IMG/VR virus record: IMGVR_UViG_3300031951_000146
Span: 1-63,262 of that record
Origin: a virus
DNA length: 63,262 nt
Strand: one strand, 5' to 3'
The position numbers were made by a program, and so were the translations under genes. The notes beneath the pieces are model-generated. The model saw nothing but the letters and a program-made list of their open reading frames with translations. It ran no database searches and was not told the origin of the DNA. Below are positions 25,088-35,126 of the stretch, piece by piece. The stretch's first letter is position 1; every line of letters begins with the position of its first letter.

Positions 25088-25583
25088 TAGGCATACCTCC
25101 CATCGGTTGTCCCGGCATTGGAGCCGGGGAAGGCGGAGCGCCGCCACCCTGCTGCTGTTGGGCAAGGATGGCCTCTCGCCGCTTCATCAGTACAGTGGCC
25201 ACTTCATCAATGACCATCTCCTCGAAGTCATCAGGAAGCTCGATACCGTTCGCTTCAGCAACGGCTTCAATATCTTCTTCGGCATTGTCGATAGCCCCAC
25301 CCTCCATCAACCAAACGGTTGGAGTCATCGGGATGTCCGTCTGACCCGATTCGGTCTGAGCCATCTCGATGATCTGGGCAATGATGATAGCCACAGCCTT
25401 CTCCGGCTCAGGGCCAGCAAGAGCGGTGACAAGGGCTTGCTCGCCTTGTTCGGAAAGAAGGCTGGTGGTCAAAAGGGACGATGCAATCTTGAGGTCCGCT
25501 GCCTCCTCGGGGGACAGCTTAGGTCCACTAGCTTCCTTTTCACCCTCCATCTCTTTCATCTTCATCGGTGCTTTACTGAGCAT
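25074..25583 (-). CDS. Putative virion protein with Gln/Gly/Pro-rich tail, 169 aa
   Basis: A Met/Lys/Glu-rich N-terminus and helical acidic middle end in QQQQGGG and Pro/Gly/Met repeats. No family is recognised. A virion role is inferred from position. Confidence 0.72.
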   Translation of the reverse strand: MLSKAPMKMKEMEGEKEASGPKLSPEEAADLKIASSLLTTSLLSEQGEQALVTALAGPEPEKAVAIIIAQIIEMAQTESGQTDIPMTPTVWLMEGGAIDNAEEDIEAVAEANGIELPDDFEEMVIDEVATVLMKRREAILAQQQQGGGAPPSPAPMPGQPMGGMPNGMG

Positions 25584-25588
25584 ATGAG

Positions 25589-25999
25589 TTATCGTCCTTG
25601 CATCGGAAGAGTGTTAGAGGGCAGCGGTGCGGCTCCCGCTTGAGGAGCGGTTGGTCCGACGTTGCCAAGACCCGATGTGCGCTGATACACTTCGTCGTTG
25701 GGGACAGGGTTTACCGGGGCGTCGGGAACCTCAACTGCGATCGGGCTATACCCAGACTGGGCCAAGCCCATTTGCTGGCCCATCTTGTCGAAGGCAGCAG
25801 CCCGTCGTGCTCGCTCCTTCTGTAGATTGCGCTCAATCATGTCAGCTTCAAACTGCATTGTACGACGCTGTTCGTAGCCTTGGATGGGCACCATCTCCTT
25901 GTTCGTCATAGCCTCGAACTCACTTTGAGCCTTGGCGCTCTTCGATGCTTTCCGTGCGGAGTACACTCCAACCACGGTGCTTGCAATCCAAACTTCCAA
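25589..25999 (-). CDS. Putative inner-core virion protein, 136 aa
   Basis: The TTG start is supported by AGGAGG 6 bases upstream. A short hydrophobic N-terminus (VWIASTVVGVYSA) is followed by a charged helix and a Pro/Ala/Gly tail, similar in plan to small internal core proteins of podoviruses. Confidence 0.72.
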   Translation of the reverse strand: MEVWIASTVVGVYSARKASKSAKAQSEFEAMTNKEMVPIQGYEQRRTMQFEADMIERNLQKERARRAAAFDKMGQQMGLAQSGYSPIAVEVPDAPVNPVPNDEVYQRTSGLGNVGPTAPQAGAAPLPSNTLPMQGR

Positions 26000-26015
26000 T
26001 CTACACCTCCTTAGT

Positions 26016-26246
26016 CTATACGGCCACAGGCTCGTAGCCCAAGGCGTTGATGATCTTGAATACGATCTCTCGAATCTCGTCCGTTGTTTCCTCGGGGAAC
26101 GAAAGAAACGCCTTATCTTCTTGGTGGTTAAAGTACACGTTGTACGTCACCCCACTCTCGTGTCTAAGAGCAATCATGTCGCCCTGCTGGTTAAGGCGCT
26201 GGTCGTAGTCATCCTCTATCTCTTCCCAATCACAAAGCCTAATCAT
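26016..26246 (-). CDS. Hypothetical protein, 76 aa
   Basis: The start MIRLCDWEE at 26246 follows AAGGAGA and overlaps the oxygenase gene by 8 bases, suggesting coupling to it. The fold looks beta-alpha, and no family is recognised. Confidence 0.7.
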   Translation of the reverse strand: MIRLCDWEEIEDDYDQRLNQQGDMIALRHESGVTYNVYFNHQEDKAFLSFPEETTDEIREIVFKIINALGYEPVAV

Positions 26247-26832
26247 TGATTGATTCTCCTTTGATATTGAAGAACACAACACACACGATACGCGGCTCCA
26301 TCTCAGCAGTCAGTGGCAAGTCTTTCGGATAGCGGGAGTGAAAGAGTTGACTGTCAAACAGAACTGCCCGGTTGGCTTTAGCCTCGGCGTACTCCAACTT
26401 GGTCCACTTATCCTCATCCCGAGTGTCCTTGTCCACAGCATCCCACAAGTCTTTGGGAGGAGGCCAAGGCATACGATCCATGTTCGTCTCGTTGTGTAGC
26501 CAGAACTGAGTCCCCGTCTCACACTCGGGTTCATTCAAGTACCACACACAGGCATACTTGCAAGCTGCGTTGTCTGCGTGGATGTAGTTAGTGAGAGGTG
26601 TGTTCTCATTCCCCATACGAACGTGGGACATTGTGAACTCCACCTCTTTGCCCATATGCCTTTCGATGTGCTTCTTGATGGGAAGGGTGAGGCCAGCAAC
26701 CCCGAGATATGTCTTACCCGCGAACTCGTACTCAGTGAAGTCCACCCCGTATATCAAAGATCGAACAGTTTTGTAGAACTCCGGAGGAGTAAACTCGTCA
26801 ATGATTTTGATAAAGCGGGGTGGGGTGGTCAC
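26239..26832 (-). CDS. 2-oxoglutarate/Fe(II)-dependent oxygenase
   Basis: The double-stranded beta-helix residues are visible: the iron ligands His85 and Asp87 in IHADNA, the distal His165 in LFHSRYP, and Arg181 in EPRIVCVVFF as the 2-oxoglutarate anchor. With 197 aa it resembles prolyl-4-hydroxylase-like phage enzymes. It lies among virion genes, so it may hydroxylate a virion protein or a host target. The substrate is unknown. Confidence 0.88.
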   Translation of the reverse strand: MTTPPRFIKIIDEFTPPEFYKTVRSLIYGVDFTEYEFAGKTYLGVAGLTLPIKKHIERHMGKEVEFTMSHVRMGNENTPLTNYIHADNAACKYACVWYLNEPECETGTQFWLHNETNMDRMPWPPPKDLWDAVDKDTRDEDKWTKLEYAEAKANRAVLFDSQLFHSRYPKDLPLTAEMEPRIVCVVFFNIKGESIND

Positions 26833-26836
26833 TTAG

Positions 26837-27787
26837 TTATCCTCGTTGTGGTCCGTAGACAGATCGGAAGGTTGTCATGAACTGCGGCATGAACGACTGA
26901 CCGAACCCCAGAATAGTCTGTCGCCGGACAGGGTCTTGATAGATTTCTGGGTTGTTAACATAGTCGTCTGCCACGTTATTGTAGAAGTTGTTCATCACAT
27001 TCAAACCTGCTCCGAACTGAGCAAGCTGCATTTGACGCTGCATGTCCCGCTGACCTTCAAGGGAGTTGTAGTAGTCCTGAGCACCCATCCGACCAATGTC
27101 AAACTGGAATCCCTGCTGGCCGAGCGCGCTCTGGAAATTGAACCCTTGCTGACCACGAGTTAGGTCAGCGCCCAGTCCAAACTGAGCAAGCCACTGCTGC
27201 TGACCCCTATCAAGCCCCTGCTGCTCGCCCGAGAAGGCAAGGTTCTCACGCTGGCGCTGGAGATCGAGAGCCATTTGCTCACGGGCAAGCTGAGCTTGGA
27301 GCCCTGCTTGGATGCCTGCTCCCGCTTGGCGTCGGCCTTCAAGAGTCTGTTGATTAAGGATGTCTCGCTCTTGCATCAAGCCTCGGTTAAGGGCATCCAT
27401 ATTCTCAGCCTGAGTGCGACCGAAGGTAGCTGCATCAGCTTGGGCAATCGGCATGGCTGATTCGAGGGCACTTCGCTCAGCACTACCAGAGGCGATGGAC
27501 GAGTTAAGAAGTCCTCGACGGTTAGCCGTCTCCAAGCCACGCCTTGCGGCGTTTTGCATGTAGGCTCCGCCTCGGTTCATCAACCCTTGCATCTGGTTCT
27601 GGACAAGTTCGTTGCCCGTTACATTCCGGGTGTACGCTCGATTGTCCGTGCCTTGGATTCCTCGGGCTTGAGATTGTCGGGGTGGTGCTACCTGCTGATA
27701 CAGGCCCTGACTCCCTAGAGTACCTGCCGTACCCCACTGGGAGTTAGAGCCTGAGTTACTGTTGAAATTGCTGTCGACCAATTCCAT
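26837..27787 (-). CDS. Gln-rich internal virion protein, 316 aa
   Basis: The protein is dominated by Gln, Ala, Arg and Gly with long helical stretches (residues about 75-230) and an Asn/Ser-rich N-terminus. It lies directly downstream of the tail nozzle gene, where podoviruses place core or ejection proteins. No domain is recognised. Confidence 0.78.
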   Translation of the reverse strand: MELVDSNFNSNSGSNSQWGTAGTLGSQGLYQQVAPPRQSQARGIQGTDNRAYTRNVTGNELVQNQMQGLMNRGGAYMQNAARRGLETANRRGLLNSSIASGSAERSALESAMPIAQADAATFGRTQAENMDALNRGLMQERDILNQQTLEGRRQAGAGIQAGLQAQLAREQMALDLQRQRENLAFSGEQQGLDRGQQQWLAQFGLGADLTRGQQGFNFQSALGQQGFQFDIGRMGAQDYYNSLEGQRDMQRQMQLAQFGAGLNVMNNFYNNVADDYVNNPEIYQDPVRRQTILGFGQSFMPQFMTTFRSVYGPQRG

Positions 27788-27835
27788 AGTCTCGGTTTCT
27801 CCTTGGATGTTCTTGGGTTGGAGAAAGGGGACGCA

Positions 27836-30800
27836 CTAGGCGTCCCGCTTTCCTCCGCTTTGGTACTGGACAAGAAGGACTTGGAAAACCGTGGGAGGTA
27901 CGAGAGTCTTTTGATCTTCGTCTCGGGACACTCGGAACGACAAACAACGCCCTTCCTTTGCCACGTTAGCCATCGTCGTTGCAGGCTTGTAGTCCGTCGT
28001 TGGAGTCGCTCCGGGATTCCTCGGGAGGCTCAACGGGATAGTGGTCGTGGAATACGAACTTTCGTCGTAGTCCTTTGCAACCGTAATGGTATACGGTCCG
28101 TATCCGCGAGTCAAGCCGTCTGCTCGAATCTTCCGAATGGTGTTGTCTTTAAACGGGTCTTTGTACGAGAACGCCGTATCAAAGAATGCTTCGTACCACG
28201 ACCCATCGAACCCCAACCCATTCTCAAACTCGTACACGTACTGGGAAGCACTTTGTGAGATGCCCGACTTCGGGGAGTAATGAGCCATATGGATGCGCTC
28301 CTTTCCGTCGTTGTCAACTTGAGACGAGTGGCAAATGGGTACGAAGTAGTCGTCCCGATCTTCGTTGAGGTAGTATTGGCCGTAGGTGAAAGCTCCCGAT
28401 CCGTCCGGCATAGCCGTGTAGATGAGGAAGAACCCATCTCGGAAGAAGATGCGGTACTGGTTCTTGCTACGAACCGGGACTGCACACACCACGCCCGCTG
28501 TGTTGTTGACCTCGAACAAGTTGTCCGAACGAGTCATACGAGGAAGAAGCCAAGGTGTGACCTTCTGAGAGATTCGGTAGCCGACAAAATTGCCGTACCG
28601 CTGTGATTGCTCCAACGTAGAGATACCACGGTAGTCGCAGTACAAAGGCTGACCGCCGTTGTCCACCACCGTGTACTCGATAGCGCCCGAGTACGGACTC
28701 AAGACTTCCACGTTGAATGTCTCAGCAGAATCCCCGAGGATGGTGTAGATCGACCCATCACAGAACACACCGAGGGCTTTGCCTCGCATCCCCAGCAAGC
28801 CGGTTACGCGGTCGCCTACGCCCACCTCTGCCGCACCCGCTAGTCCATCAAAGTTCTCGGGTTCTCCCGGCACAGAGAAGCGCACAGTGCCGTCCCGGTA
28901 GCCAAGGGCTAGGTGGTACTGGTGAAAGGCGATGTGTCGAGGCTTGTCCTCATCGGGAACGATGGTGTTGGTAGTGATGAACTGGACGTACTGTTCCTCG
29001 TCCCCGTCGTTATCCGCATCAAAGGCGGCGAATGAAAAGGCTTTCCCCGCACCGGAGACTCCGTAGAACCCGTCCCAGTCTTCTCGGGCAAAGAAGTTTG
29101 CCGTGATAAACTGGTATCGAGAACCTTCGGAAAGGATGTCCTTCAAAGGCGCAAACCCGTTCAAGGTCATGGCACCTGTGACATCGGCTACCTTTCGGGA
29201 CAGAGCTTCGTCTAGGAAGATTTCATCCCCGGACTTGATCGTGAACTTATCCTCTGTCCAAGCGGGATCGTTGCCCTTTTGGTTGGTGACGTTCACAACT
29301 TGAAGCTCACCCACAGCATCCGAGTTCCGGAGCTGGCCGCTGGTCACAGTGTTCTTTACCAGATCGAAGGTCAAGACTCGGGAGGTGCTGCCTGCCTCGC
29401 GGACGTAGTACCGAGCACTCGGCTCATCGTAGTAAATCTTGATGAACAACGAATCGAAGCTGAGACGGGTAGCGCCCACCAGACCAAAGGGGTCCGCGCT
29501 TACGGCTGTCACCTTGATTCCGGGGGTGGGGTTAGCCGCATTCTCTCCATAAAGGATCAGGCCGAACCCTTGGTCATCGAAGTCTTCCCGGTCGAAGTCC
29601 ACCAACCCAAACAGGTCAGCCGTGCCTCCGATGGTTAAAGTCGTATCAGACCCAAGAGCGTACAGTCCCTCAACCGTGTGATCCGTGACACCCGTGGTGG
29701 TGCTCCAAGTGTACGAAGCCCGCGTAGCGGGAAGGGGAAGGGTAGCTGAGCGCTTCTGGCCTTTCGTCTCGAACTTGCCCGCTTCCGTGTTGTACGATCC
29801 GAACTGAGCTGAGCAAAGGAACAGGTTGTTGACTTGGGAGATAAGGGCCGTCTCGGCATTTGCTGCGGTAGCGTAGGTAGCAATCGGCATCAAGCCATTT
29901 ACTCCAAAGGCCACCTTGATCTGACCACTGATCTCGATACCCGACACTTGTGCGTCTCGGGGAATCTGGTCAAAGATCGGACCCAGTCCGAGGAACATCA
30001 TCGGAGAGCGGGCCGAGGACACGCCTGCGGCTTGTGTACCGCTAGCCGGTAGGGCGATAGGGTCTACGCTTGCAAGGCGCTGCTGGACGCTGGCAGGCTG
30101 GTTATTGACGATGGCGTTAGCGATGCGAGTAGTAAGACCATCTGAGACTCGCACACCGAAGTCAATATCTCCGTGGAGGTACACTCCGTCGTCCGTCTCA
30201 AGAGCTGTGTCATCCGCAGCAAACCCCGAGACATCTCGCCAACCCGGCTCGTTCGGAGTGATCTCCGTGTTGTCCGGTGAGACATCCGTCCCATTAAACC
30301 ACAGGGCACTCAAGCCTTGTTTGTCATCCGATCCGAACTGGAAGTTGTTGTCGGTGGCTCGTTCGACGGCTCGAAGGGTATCTGCAAAAGAGAAGCCGTT
30401 GTTATAGGGAACAACCCAACCGGACTCGATGTATTCCCATCCGGGGCTAGGCTCATCCTTGGTACGCCACAGTCCCGCGAAGGTGGGCTGCGGGTCAGAA
30501 GCCGTCAGGACTCGGGCTGTGAACAGATTGAGGAAGTAGTTGTTGGCGGGGTCGTTCCAGTTACCACTGTTTGGAACTTCAATCAAGGCGTCGAAGTTAC
30601 CGGAGGTGGGGGGTACTTGGTTGAAGGCAGTGTCCACTCCGTCGAAGAACGGAACAGGCTCGATCAAGACCATACCTACCGCATTGCCGGTCAACCAAGC
30701 TCCGCTTTGCAACACCACATCAAGTACTCGGCAACAGAACGTGTTGGCCTGATCTCGAAGGATCATGTTGGGCTCGATGAGGGCAACTACCGTAGGAGGC

Positions 30801-31462
30801 CCCGGTACAAGAATGCCACCACCACTGGTGAATCCCATACGCAGCTCGTCAACCACAGCGTACAGCCGATCACGATACCAGTGGACACCGATGGGTTGGT
30901 TGGGAAGAGCGTCGATCTGAGCGCGGAGTACATCGTTCCAACCCTCGAATCGAGCATAGATGTCCGCTGCGTTTTCGTCGTCGGTGAACTGTGTGTACGG
31001 CACAGGGGCGCTAAGAGGCTCGAACGGAGCCGTCAATCCGCCCGCGTTGTACACCTCAAGAGTCTCCCCGCTCGATGGAGTAAGATCGGCTGAGAAGCGT
31101 GCGTACACGATGTATTGCCGAGAGTCTTGGACAAGTCGCTCGACAATCACACCGTAACGGTTTGCGGGGGTGGCTTGGGATCGGAACTTATCTCCCGCCC
31201 CCGGAGGGATGGGGGAGTTGTCAAGGTCAAGCTCGAACACATAGAACTCTACTTGATCGGGAGAGAGACTCCCATCGTACCGATCAAACCCAGAAAGAGT
31301 CTGGTAGCCTAGACGATCCACCACCTCGAAGTTAAGACAATCCCGAAGGGCACCCTTGTCCACTTGGAGGTTGGATGTGGTGAGGTCTAGTCCTTGGTTG
31401 AGGACAATCCCATCGTTCTCCAACTCGACCGGGGGGTTGACCTTAGAATTGAGTTGTGTCAT
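27836..31462 (-). CDS. Large tail nozzle (tail tubular protein B-like), 1208 aa
   Basis: The start MTQLNSKVNPP at 31462 is preferred to an upstream start, since it overlaps the adaptor gene by only 20 bases. The protein is beta-rich throughout and, near residues 850-1050, carries the pattern of podoviral nozzle proteins (FSVPGEPENFDG, VTGLLGMRGKALGVFCDGSI, SPYSGAIEYTVVDNGGQ). It is longer than T7 gp12 (about 794 aa). It would form the distal tail tube. Confidence 0.8.
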   Translation of the reverse strand: MTQLNSKVNPPVELENDGIVLNQGLDLTTSNLQVDKGALRDCLNFEVVDRLGYQTLSGFDRYDGSLSPDQVEFYVFELDLDNSPIPPGAGDKFRSQATPANRYGVIVERLVQDSRQYIVYARFSADLTPSSGETLEVYNAGGLTAPFEPLSAPVPYTQFTDDENAADIYARFEGWNDVLRAQIDALPNQPIGVHWYRDRLYAVVDELRMGFTSGGGILVPGPPTVVALIEPNMILRDQANTFCCRVLDVVLQSGAWLTGNAVGMVLIEPVPFFDGVDTAFNQVPPTSGNFDALIEVPNSGNWNDPANNYFLNLFTARVLTASDPQPTFAGLWRTKDEPSPGWEYIESGWVVPYNNGFSFADTLRAVERATDNNFQFGSDDKQGLSALWFNGTDVSPDNTEITPNEPGWRDVSGFAADDTALETDDGVYLHGDIDFGVRVSDGLTTRIANAIVNNQPASVQQRLASVDPIALPASGTQAAGVSSARSPMMFLGLGPIFDQIPRDAQVSGIEISGQIKVAFGVNGLMPIATYATAANAETALISQVNNLFLCSAQFGSYNTEAGKFETKGQKRSATLPLPATRASYTWSTTTGVTDHTVEGLYALGSDTTLTIGGTADLFGLVDFDREDFDDQGFGLILYGENAANPTPGIKVTAVSADPFGLVGATRLSFDSLFIKIYYDEPSARYYVREAGSTSRVLTFDLVKNTVTSGQLRNSDAVGELQVVNVTNQKGNDPAWTEDKFTIKSGDEIFLDEALSRKVADVTGAMTLNGFAPLKDILSEGSRYQFITANFFAREDWDGFYGVSGAGKAFSFAAFDADNDGDEEQYVQFITTNTIVPDEDKPRHIAFHQYHLALGYRDGTVRFSVPGEPENFDGLAGAAEVGVGDRVTGLLGMRGKALGVFCDGSIYTILGDSAETFNVEVLSPYSGAIEYTVVDNGGQPLYCDYRGISTLEQSQRYGNFVGYRISQKVTPWLLPRMTRSDNLFEVNNTAGVVCAVPVRSKNQYRIFFRDGFFLIYTAMPDGSGAFTYGQYYLNEDRDDYFVPICHSSQVDNDGKERIHMAHYSPKSGISQSASQYVYEFENGLGFDGSWYEAFFDTAFSYKDPFKDNTIRKIRADGLTRGYGPYTITVAKDYDESSYSTTTIPLSLPRNPGATPTTDYKPATTMANVAKEGRCLSFRVSRDEDQKTLVPPTVFQVLLVQYQSGGKRDA

Positions 31463-32375
31463 AAGGATTGAATCCAAAAGTGATGGTGGGGAGTTTGTTC
31501 GTTTCCAAGGTGTTCTGGTAGAACTTGTACCGACGCTCTGCCCGAGCAAACACTTGAGGCTTCTCGTCGTAGTCTGCGTAGTTCATCAAGGCTCGCCACA
31601 CGATAGCGTCGTGGTACTCCGTGGGAAGAGTCGGCTCATCGTCGTCATCGGTCAGCTCTTGGGGGCTGGTCACGTAATCGTACCAAATTCGGTACTGTTT
31701 TTGGGGACGAGGGAAGAAGTCCCACTCACCATCCTGAGTCTCGGTGACGAACATCGGTTCTCCGAAGGAGGCCGTTCCCGAGGTGTTGGCAAGCTGCTGG
31801 AAGTTTTCCCAAGAGACGAAGTTCAACCTACGACGATCTGACCCATCCACATTCTGGATGTAGAAGGATGCCTTGTTGATCTCGAACGTACCTGCCGTGT
31901 CGGCAACAAAGTTGTACTGACCAAACCACTTGAGCTGGAATACGTTAACGTTGGCGGGAGTAGGATCGACCTCATCAAAGGTCTCTCCGAACACCCAGCC
32001 AGCCGTATCCACATCATCAAGGTCAAGGTAAGCGGCAGCCGTACCAGCCGACCAAGAACCTTCGATCAACTGCACTGCCTTGACGGTGATGTTCTTCTCG
32101 GTGGTATCACCCTCAAAGACCGAATCCACCGGAGGTGCGGTGGGCCGATCCCCGAGGATTACTTTCACTCGGGGTCGGATAAGGGACATCTGGGTTTTGG
32201 TTTTGAACTCCCACTCGTTCCTAGACATCTGGATTTCAAACCAAGCGTCTCGAACGTAGTTCTTGAAACGAGTGTACATGGGGTCGGAAGGGGAGGCGAA
32301 AGTACCCGTAGTCAAGGGGTCAAGCTCAACACCCGCTTCCAAGATTGTACGATTTGTGAGCTGAAGAAAATCCAT
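31443..32375 (-). CDS. Head-to-tail adaptor (tail tubular protein A-like), 310 aa
   Basis: It begins MDFLQLTNRTILEAGV, the helical opening common to podoviral gp11/gp4-type adaptors, has a beta insertion in the middle, and ends with a helix-rich block (YHDAIVWRALMNYADYDEKP). Adaptor-then-nozzle order is as in T7. It connects the portal to the tail. Confidence 0.82.
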   Translation of the reverse strand: MDFLQLTNRTILEAGVELDPLTTGTFASPSDPMYTRFKNYVRDAWFEIQMSRNEWEFKTKTQMSLIRPRVKVILGDRPTAPPVDSVFEGDTTEKNITVKAVQLIEGSWSAGTAAAYLDLDDVDTAGWVFGETFDEVDPTPANVNVFQLKWFGQYNFVADTAGTFEINKASFYIQNVDGSDRRRLNFVSWENFQQLANTSGTASFGEPMFVTETQDGEWDFFPRPQKQYRIWYDYVTSPQELTDDDDEPTLPTEYHDAIVWRALMNYADYDEKPQVFARAERRYKFYQNTLETNKLPTITFGFNPYDTTQF

Positions 32376-32410
32376 CGTTCTTTACTTTTCGCCTCCCGGT
32401 GGGTTGGTGG

Positions 32411-32677
32411 TTATCCTGTTTGAATTGCTGAGACGTAGCCGCCCCAAAGTATGCGAGGGCCTTGTATGTCTAAGATGTAGACTTCCCGGCGAGGGGGAGA
32501 AATCGGACCTTCTGGGAGTTCAACATCAAACCCCTCGAAGGGACCGCCTCCTAAGAAATCGGCACAGGCGTTCAAGGCTTCTTGTTTCGTGTCGTAGCCG
32601 CCATTCACAAAACGCGGAGAGACGTGCGTAAAACCACCTATGCTCAAGGAGCCTACAAGTAGGAATCTCTTAGCCAT
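32411..32677 (-). CDS. Hypothetical protein, 88 aa
   Basis: A Gly-rich protein starting MAKRFLLVGSLSIGGF with no recognised family, located 7 bases downstream of the previous gene's stop. Confidence 0.68.
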   Translation of the reverse strand: MAKRFLLVGSLSIGGFTHVSPRFVNGGYDTKQEALNACADFLGGGPFEGFDVELPEGPISPPRREVYILDIQGPRILWGGYVSAIQTG

Positions 32678-32684
32678 ATCGGTA

Positions 32685-33332
32685 TCACTTCGAGTCGGTA
32701 AGGATGGCCTTCGTCTCGGGGCTGAGATTGCCCGAGGCCAGTTCCTTAAACTTCAACTCGTTGATCTTGTCTTGGAACTCGCGCTGTTCAGCGCTCTTCG
32801 GCCAACGACCAAAGATAGCGCGGAACTTCTGGCGAACACTCTGCTCTTCCTTGGTGCGAGTCGTGGGGGCAACCGAGATGGAATCGTCTCGACCGTACTC
32901 TCGGTACGGGTAGGCGATAGCCAACTGGGTTACGGTGTACTTGTTGCCATCGGGACCATTCTGTTCCTTGTGGGTGAACGAGGTGGCGTCACCGAGGCAC
33001 GAGTCAACGACTTCGTAAGGAAGCTCCACAACGGTGTTGAGAGGAACCATCGTCTTGAACGTACCGTTGAAGTTCAACGGAATCGGGGCGGGGTTCTCTT
33101 CACCGAAATGGGGAATCTCGATGCGGGCGTAGCCCGGCTGGATCGGCTGGCTCAGGTCGTCAATGACACGAGCAATCACTCGGTCACGCTGGCGAGCACC
33201 AATCGCCTTTCGGTATTCGTCTTCACCCCAGTCCTTCAGGGCCGAGATGTTCATGCTCTTGGCCGTCTTCTTCAGTTCGGCAAGGCCCATCTTGGCAAGG
33301 TTGGTCTTCGGGGCGGCGGTCTTCGTGGTCAT
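32685..33332 (-). CDS. Putative virion-associated protein, 215 aa
   Basis: A Lys/Ala-rich helical N-terminus (about 60 aa) precedes a beta domain. No family is recognised. It follows the terminator downstream of the capsid genes, so it is expressed at a reduced or separate level. Confidence 0.72.
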   Translation of the reverse strand: MTTKTAAPKTNLAKMGLAELKKTAKSMNISALKDWGEDEYRKAIGARQRDRVIARVIDDLSQPIQPGYARIEIPHFGEENPAPIPLNFNGTFKTMVPLNTVVELPYEVVDSCLGDATSFTHKEQNGPDGNKYTVTQLAIAYPYREYGRDDSISVAPTTRTKEEQSVRQKFRAIFGRWPKSAEQREFQDKINELKFKELASGNLSPETKAILTDSK

Positions 33333-33400
33333 AGCTTTGTGATCTCCTAGTTGTGGGGACGACGGGATTGTTCCCGCTCGGATGACGTTTTCTGCTGAAA

Positions 33401-33445
33401 TGAAAAGGGGGAGGAGAGAGGGTCATCTCCTCAACTCCTCCCCCA
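33401..33445 (-). terminator. Minus-strand terminator downstream of capsid genes
   Basis: On the minus strand a 10-bp stem gggggaggag/ctcctccccc (33444-33435 with 33416-33407) is followed by TTTTC. It lies after the capsid and decoration-like genes and would reduce read-through into tail genes. A second small hairpin (gccaca/tgtggc) lies at 33450-33466. Confidence 0.85.
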
Positions 33446-33483
33446 AGGGGTGCCACATCCTTGTGGCCCGCTAGTCCCGAGGA

Positions 33484-34083
33484 TTAGTCGAGGTCAGCGG
33501 TTTCGTTCGTGTAGTTGTACGAGTCGCTACCCGAGAACTCGCCCGGGGTGATCGGCAGGCCGCTGTACTCAATCAGCACATCGATGAAGCCGTCCGAGGT
33601 GATAGCGCCGTTGGCGGTCGTGGTCACTTCGTACACCAGATCAACGGTGCCGGTGATGACACCCGAGTTAGCGAACTCGTTGTCCAGAGCCGACTGGCCC
33701 GCGACGTAGGTAGCAACACCGCCCGCCTGAAGCGGAACCGCGTTGAGGGTGACGAAGTAGTCCGTGTCATCGCCAGCAGAGGTGCCAGCAATATACGGAT
33801 TACTGGTTGCGTTGTACGGCTTGCTCGGGTCGCGAACAGCCCGCTCGTAGCCAAGCTGCGCCACCAAGGCCGGGGAACCGCCACCGTCCAGATCAGTAGC
33901 CCGAACCGTGATGCGGTGGATCGGCACTTGTGAGGCGATGCGGGCGATGCGGATGAAATCACCATCCGTGAGGCGAGTACCAGAGGGCAGCTTGACTCGG
34001 GCGGAAGTGGTGCCAAGGCCCTGACTGTTACCCTGAATCGGCAGCGCGCCGTCCAGCATCAGGTTGGAAATAAAGATTGCCAT
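33484..34083 (-). CDS. Putative capsid decoration or minor head protein, 199 aa
   Basis: A beta-rich, Gly/Ala/Thr/Asp-rich soluble protein placed immediately downstream of the major capsid gene and upstream of a terminator, the usual spot for a highly expressed decoration or accessory head protein. No family assignment is possible by eye. Confidence 0.7.
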   Translation of the reverse strand: MAIFISNLMLDGALPIQGNSQGLGTTSARVKLPSGTRLTDGDFIRIARIASQVPIHRITVRATDLDGGGSPALVAQLGYERAVRDPSKPYNATSNPYIAGTSAGDDTDYFVTLNAVPLQAGGVATYVAGQSALDNEFANSGVITGTVDLVYEVTTTANGAITSDGFIDVLIEYSGLPITPGEFSGSDSYNYTNETADLD

Positions 34084-34115
34084 TTGTGTGTTCCTCCTTT
34101 AGAGATTAGTTGGGA

Positions 34116-35126
34116 TTAGACCGAGCACGCGGCTTCGATGCGGACACCCCAACGCTCGTTCAGGCGGGTCACGGCGTACCAGAACACGTACGAGGCAAAA
34201 CCACGCTCGCCGGTCGGGTCGTCCTTGGTGGCCTTACCAGCCGGCTCAACCGTCACCTTGACGTTGCCAGCACCGCTCAGGTTGGTGATACCAAAGAAGT
34301 TCTGAGCCATGACCACAACCGGGTACACGTCCAGAGCCACGCCATCACGCGAACGCTCGGTAGCGGTAGCGGTGTTACCAGCGCCCCAGAACGGCTCAAG
34401 GTGCGGGGTCAGGCAGAAACGGATGCCTTCGCACGAACCAACCTCGTACGTGTTCAGGGTGGAACCCGAACCGTAGCGGTGGCTCTCAACGAACTTGTCC
34501 ATGTCACGCAGGTCGCCGTCCAGATCGCGGTGGCCCACACCCACAAAGCTCGGCTGGACCGGCTCGGTGGCCTGACCCGTCGAGGCATTCAGCTTTGAGG
34601 TCAGGAACATACCGTGGTTGTTGCTCAGGACGTTGGTGGCCTTACGGACTTCCGCGAGGGTGATAACGTCGTCAACCGTAGCGCGGCTGGTAGCCGTACC
34701 TGCGTACGTGACCTGAGTACCGCCACGGATGGCTTCCCAAGTCAGCAGTTCCTTCTGAGTCGCAGCACGCTTGACCAGCTCTTCGGTCATGTCGGACAGC
34801 TTGACATCCGAGTGAAGCTGCTGGAAGTGGTCGGTGATCTGAACGTACGCACCAAACTTACGGATGCGGTTCGAGGTGTTTTCCTTCTGGAAGTTCAGCG
34901 GGGTCGGGGTCTGGCCCTCAACCATCGCATCGGTCGGGACATCGAACGGCACGAAGCGCTGCCACACGATGTTCTCGCCCTTGTTCTTCGGGAGGTCGGT
35001 ACGACTACCCAGCTTTTCCAGCATGAGCCAAGGCTGGGCATTGACCAGCGCCTTGGGGACGGCATAAAGATCGACGCGCTGCTGGAGCGAGGCGCTACCG
35101 TACTGAATAAAACCCTGATTCGACAT
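34116..35126 (-). CDS. Major capsid protein, N4-gp56 family type
   Basis: The 336-residue protein has the pattern of the N4-gp56 major capsid family: an N-terminal GSASLQQRVDLYAVPKALVN, then NIVWQRFVPF, TPTPLNF and GAYVQITDHFQQLH. It would form the icosahedral shell. It lies directly after the scaffold gene, as expected. Confidence 0.87.
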   Translation of the reverse strand: MSNQGFIQYGSASLQQRVDLYAVPKALVNAQPWLMLEKLGSRTDLPKNKGENIVWQRFVPFDVPTDAMVEGQTPTPLNFQKENTSNRIRKFGAYVQITDHFQQLHSDVKLSDMTEELVKRAATQKELLTWEAIRGGTQVTYAGTATSRATVDDVITLAEVRKATNVLSNNHGMFLTSKLNASTGQATEPVQPSFVGVGHRDLDGDLRDMDKFVESHRYGSGSTLNTYEVGSCEGIRFCLTPHLEPFWGAGNTATATERSRDGVALDVYPVVVMAQNFFGITNLSGAGNVKVTVEPAGKATKDDPTGERGFASYVFWYAVTRLNERWGVRIEAACSV

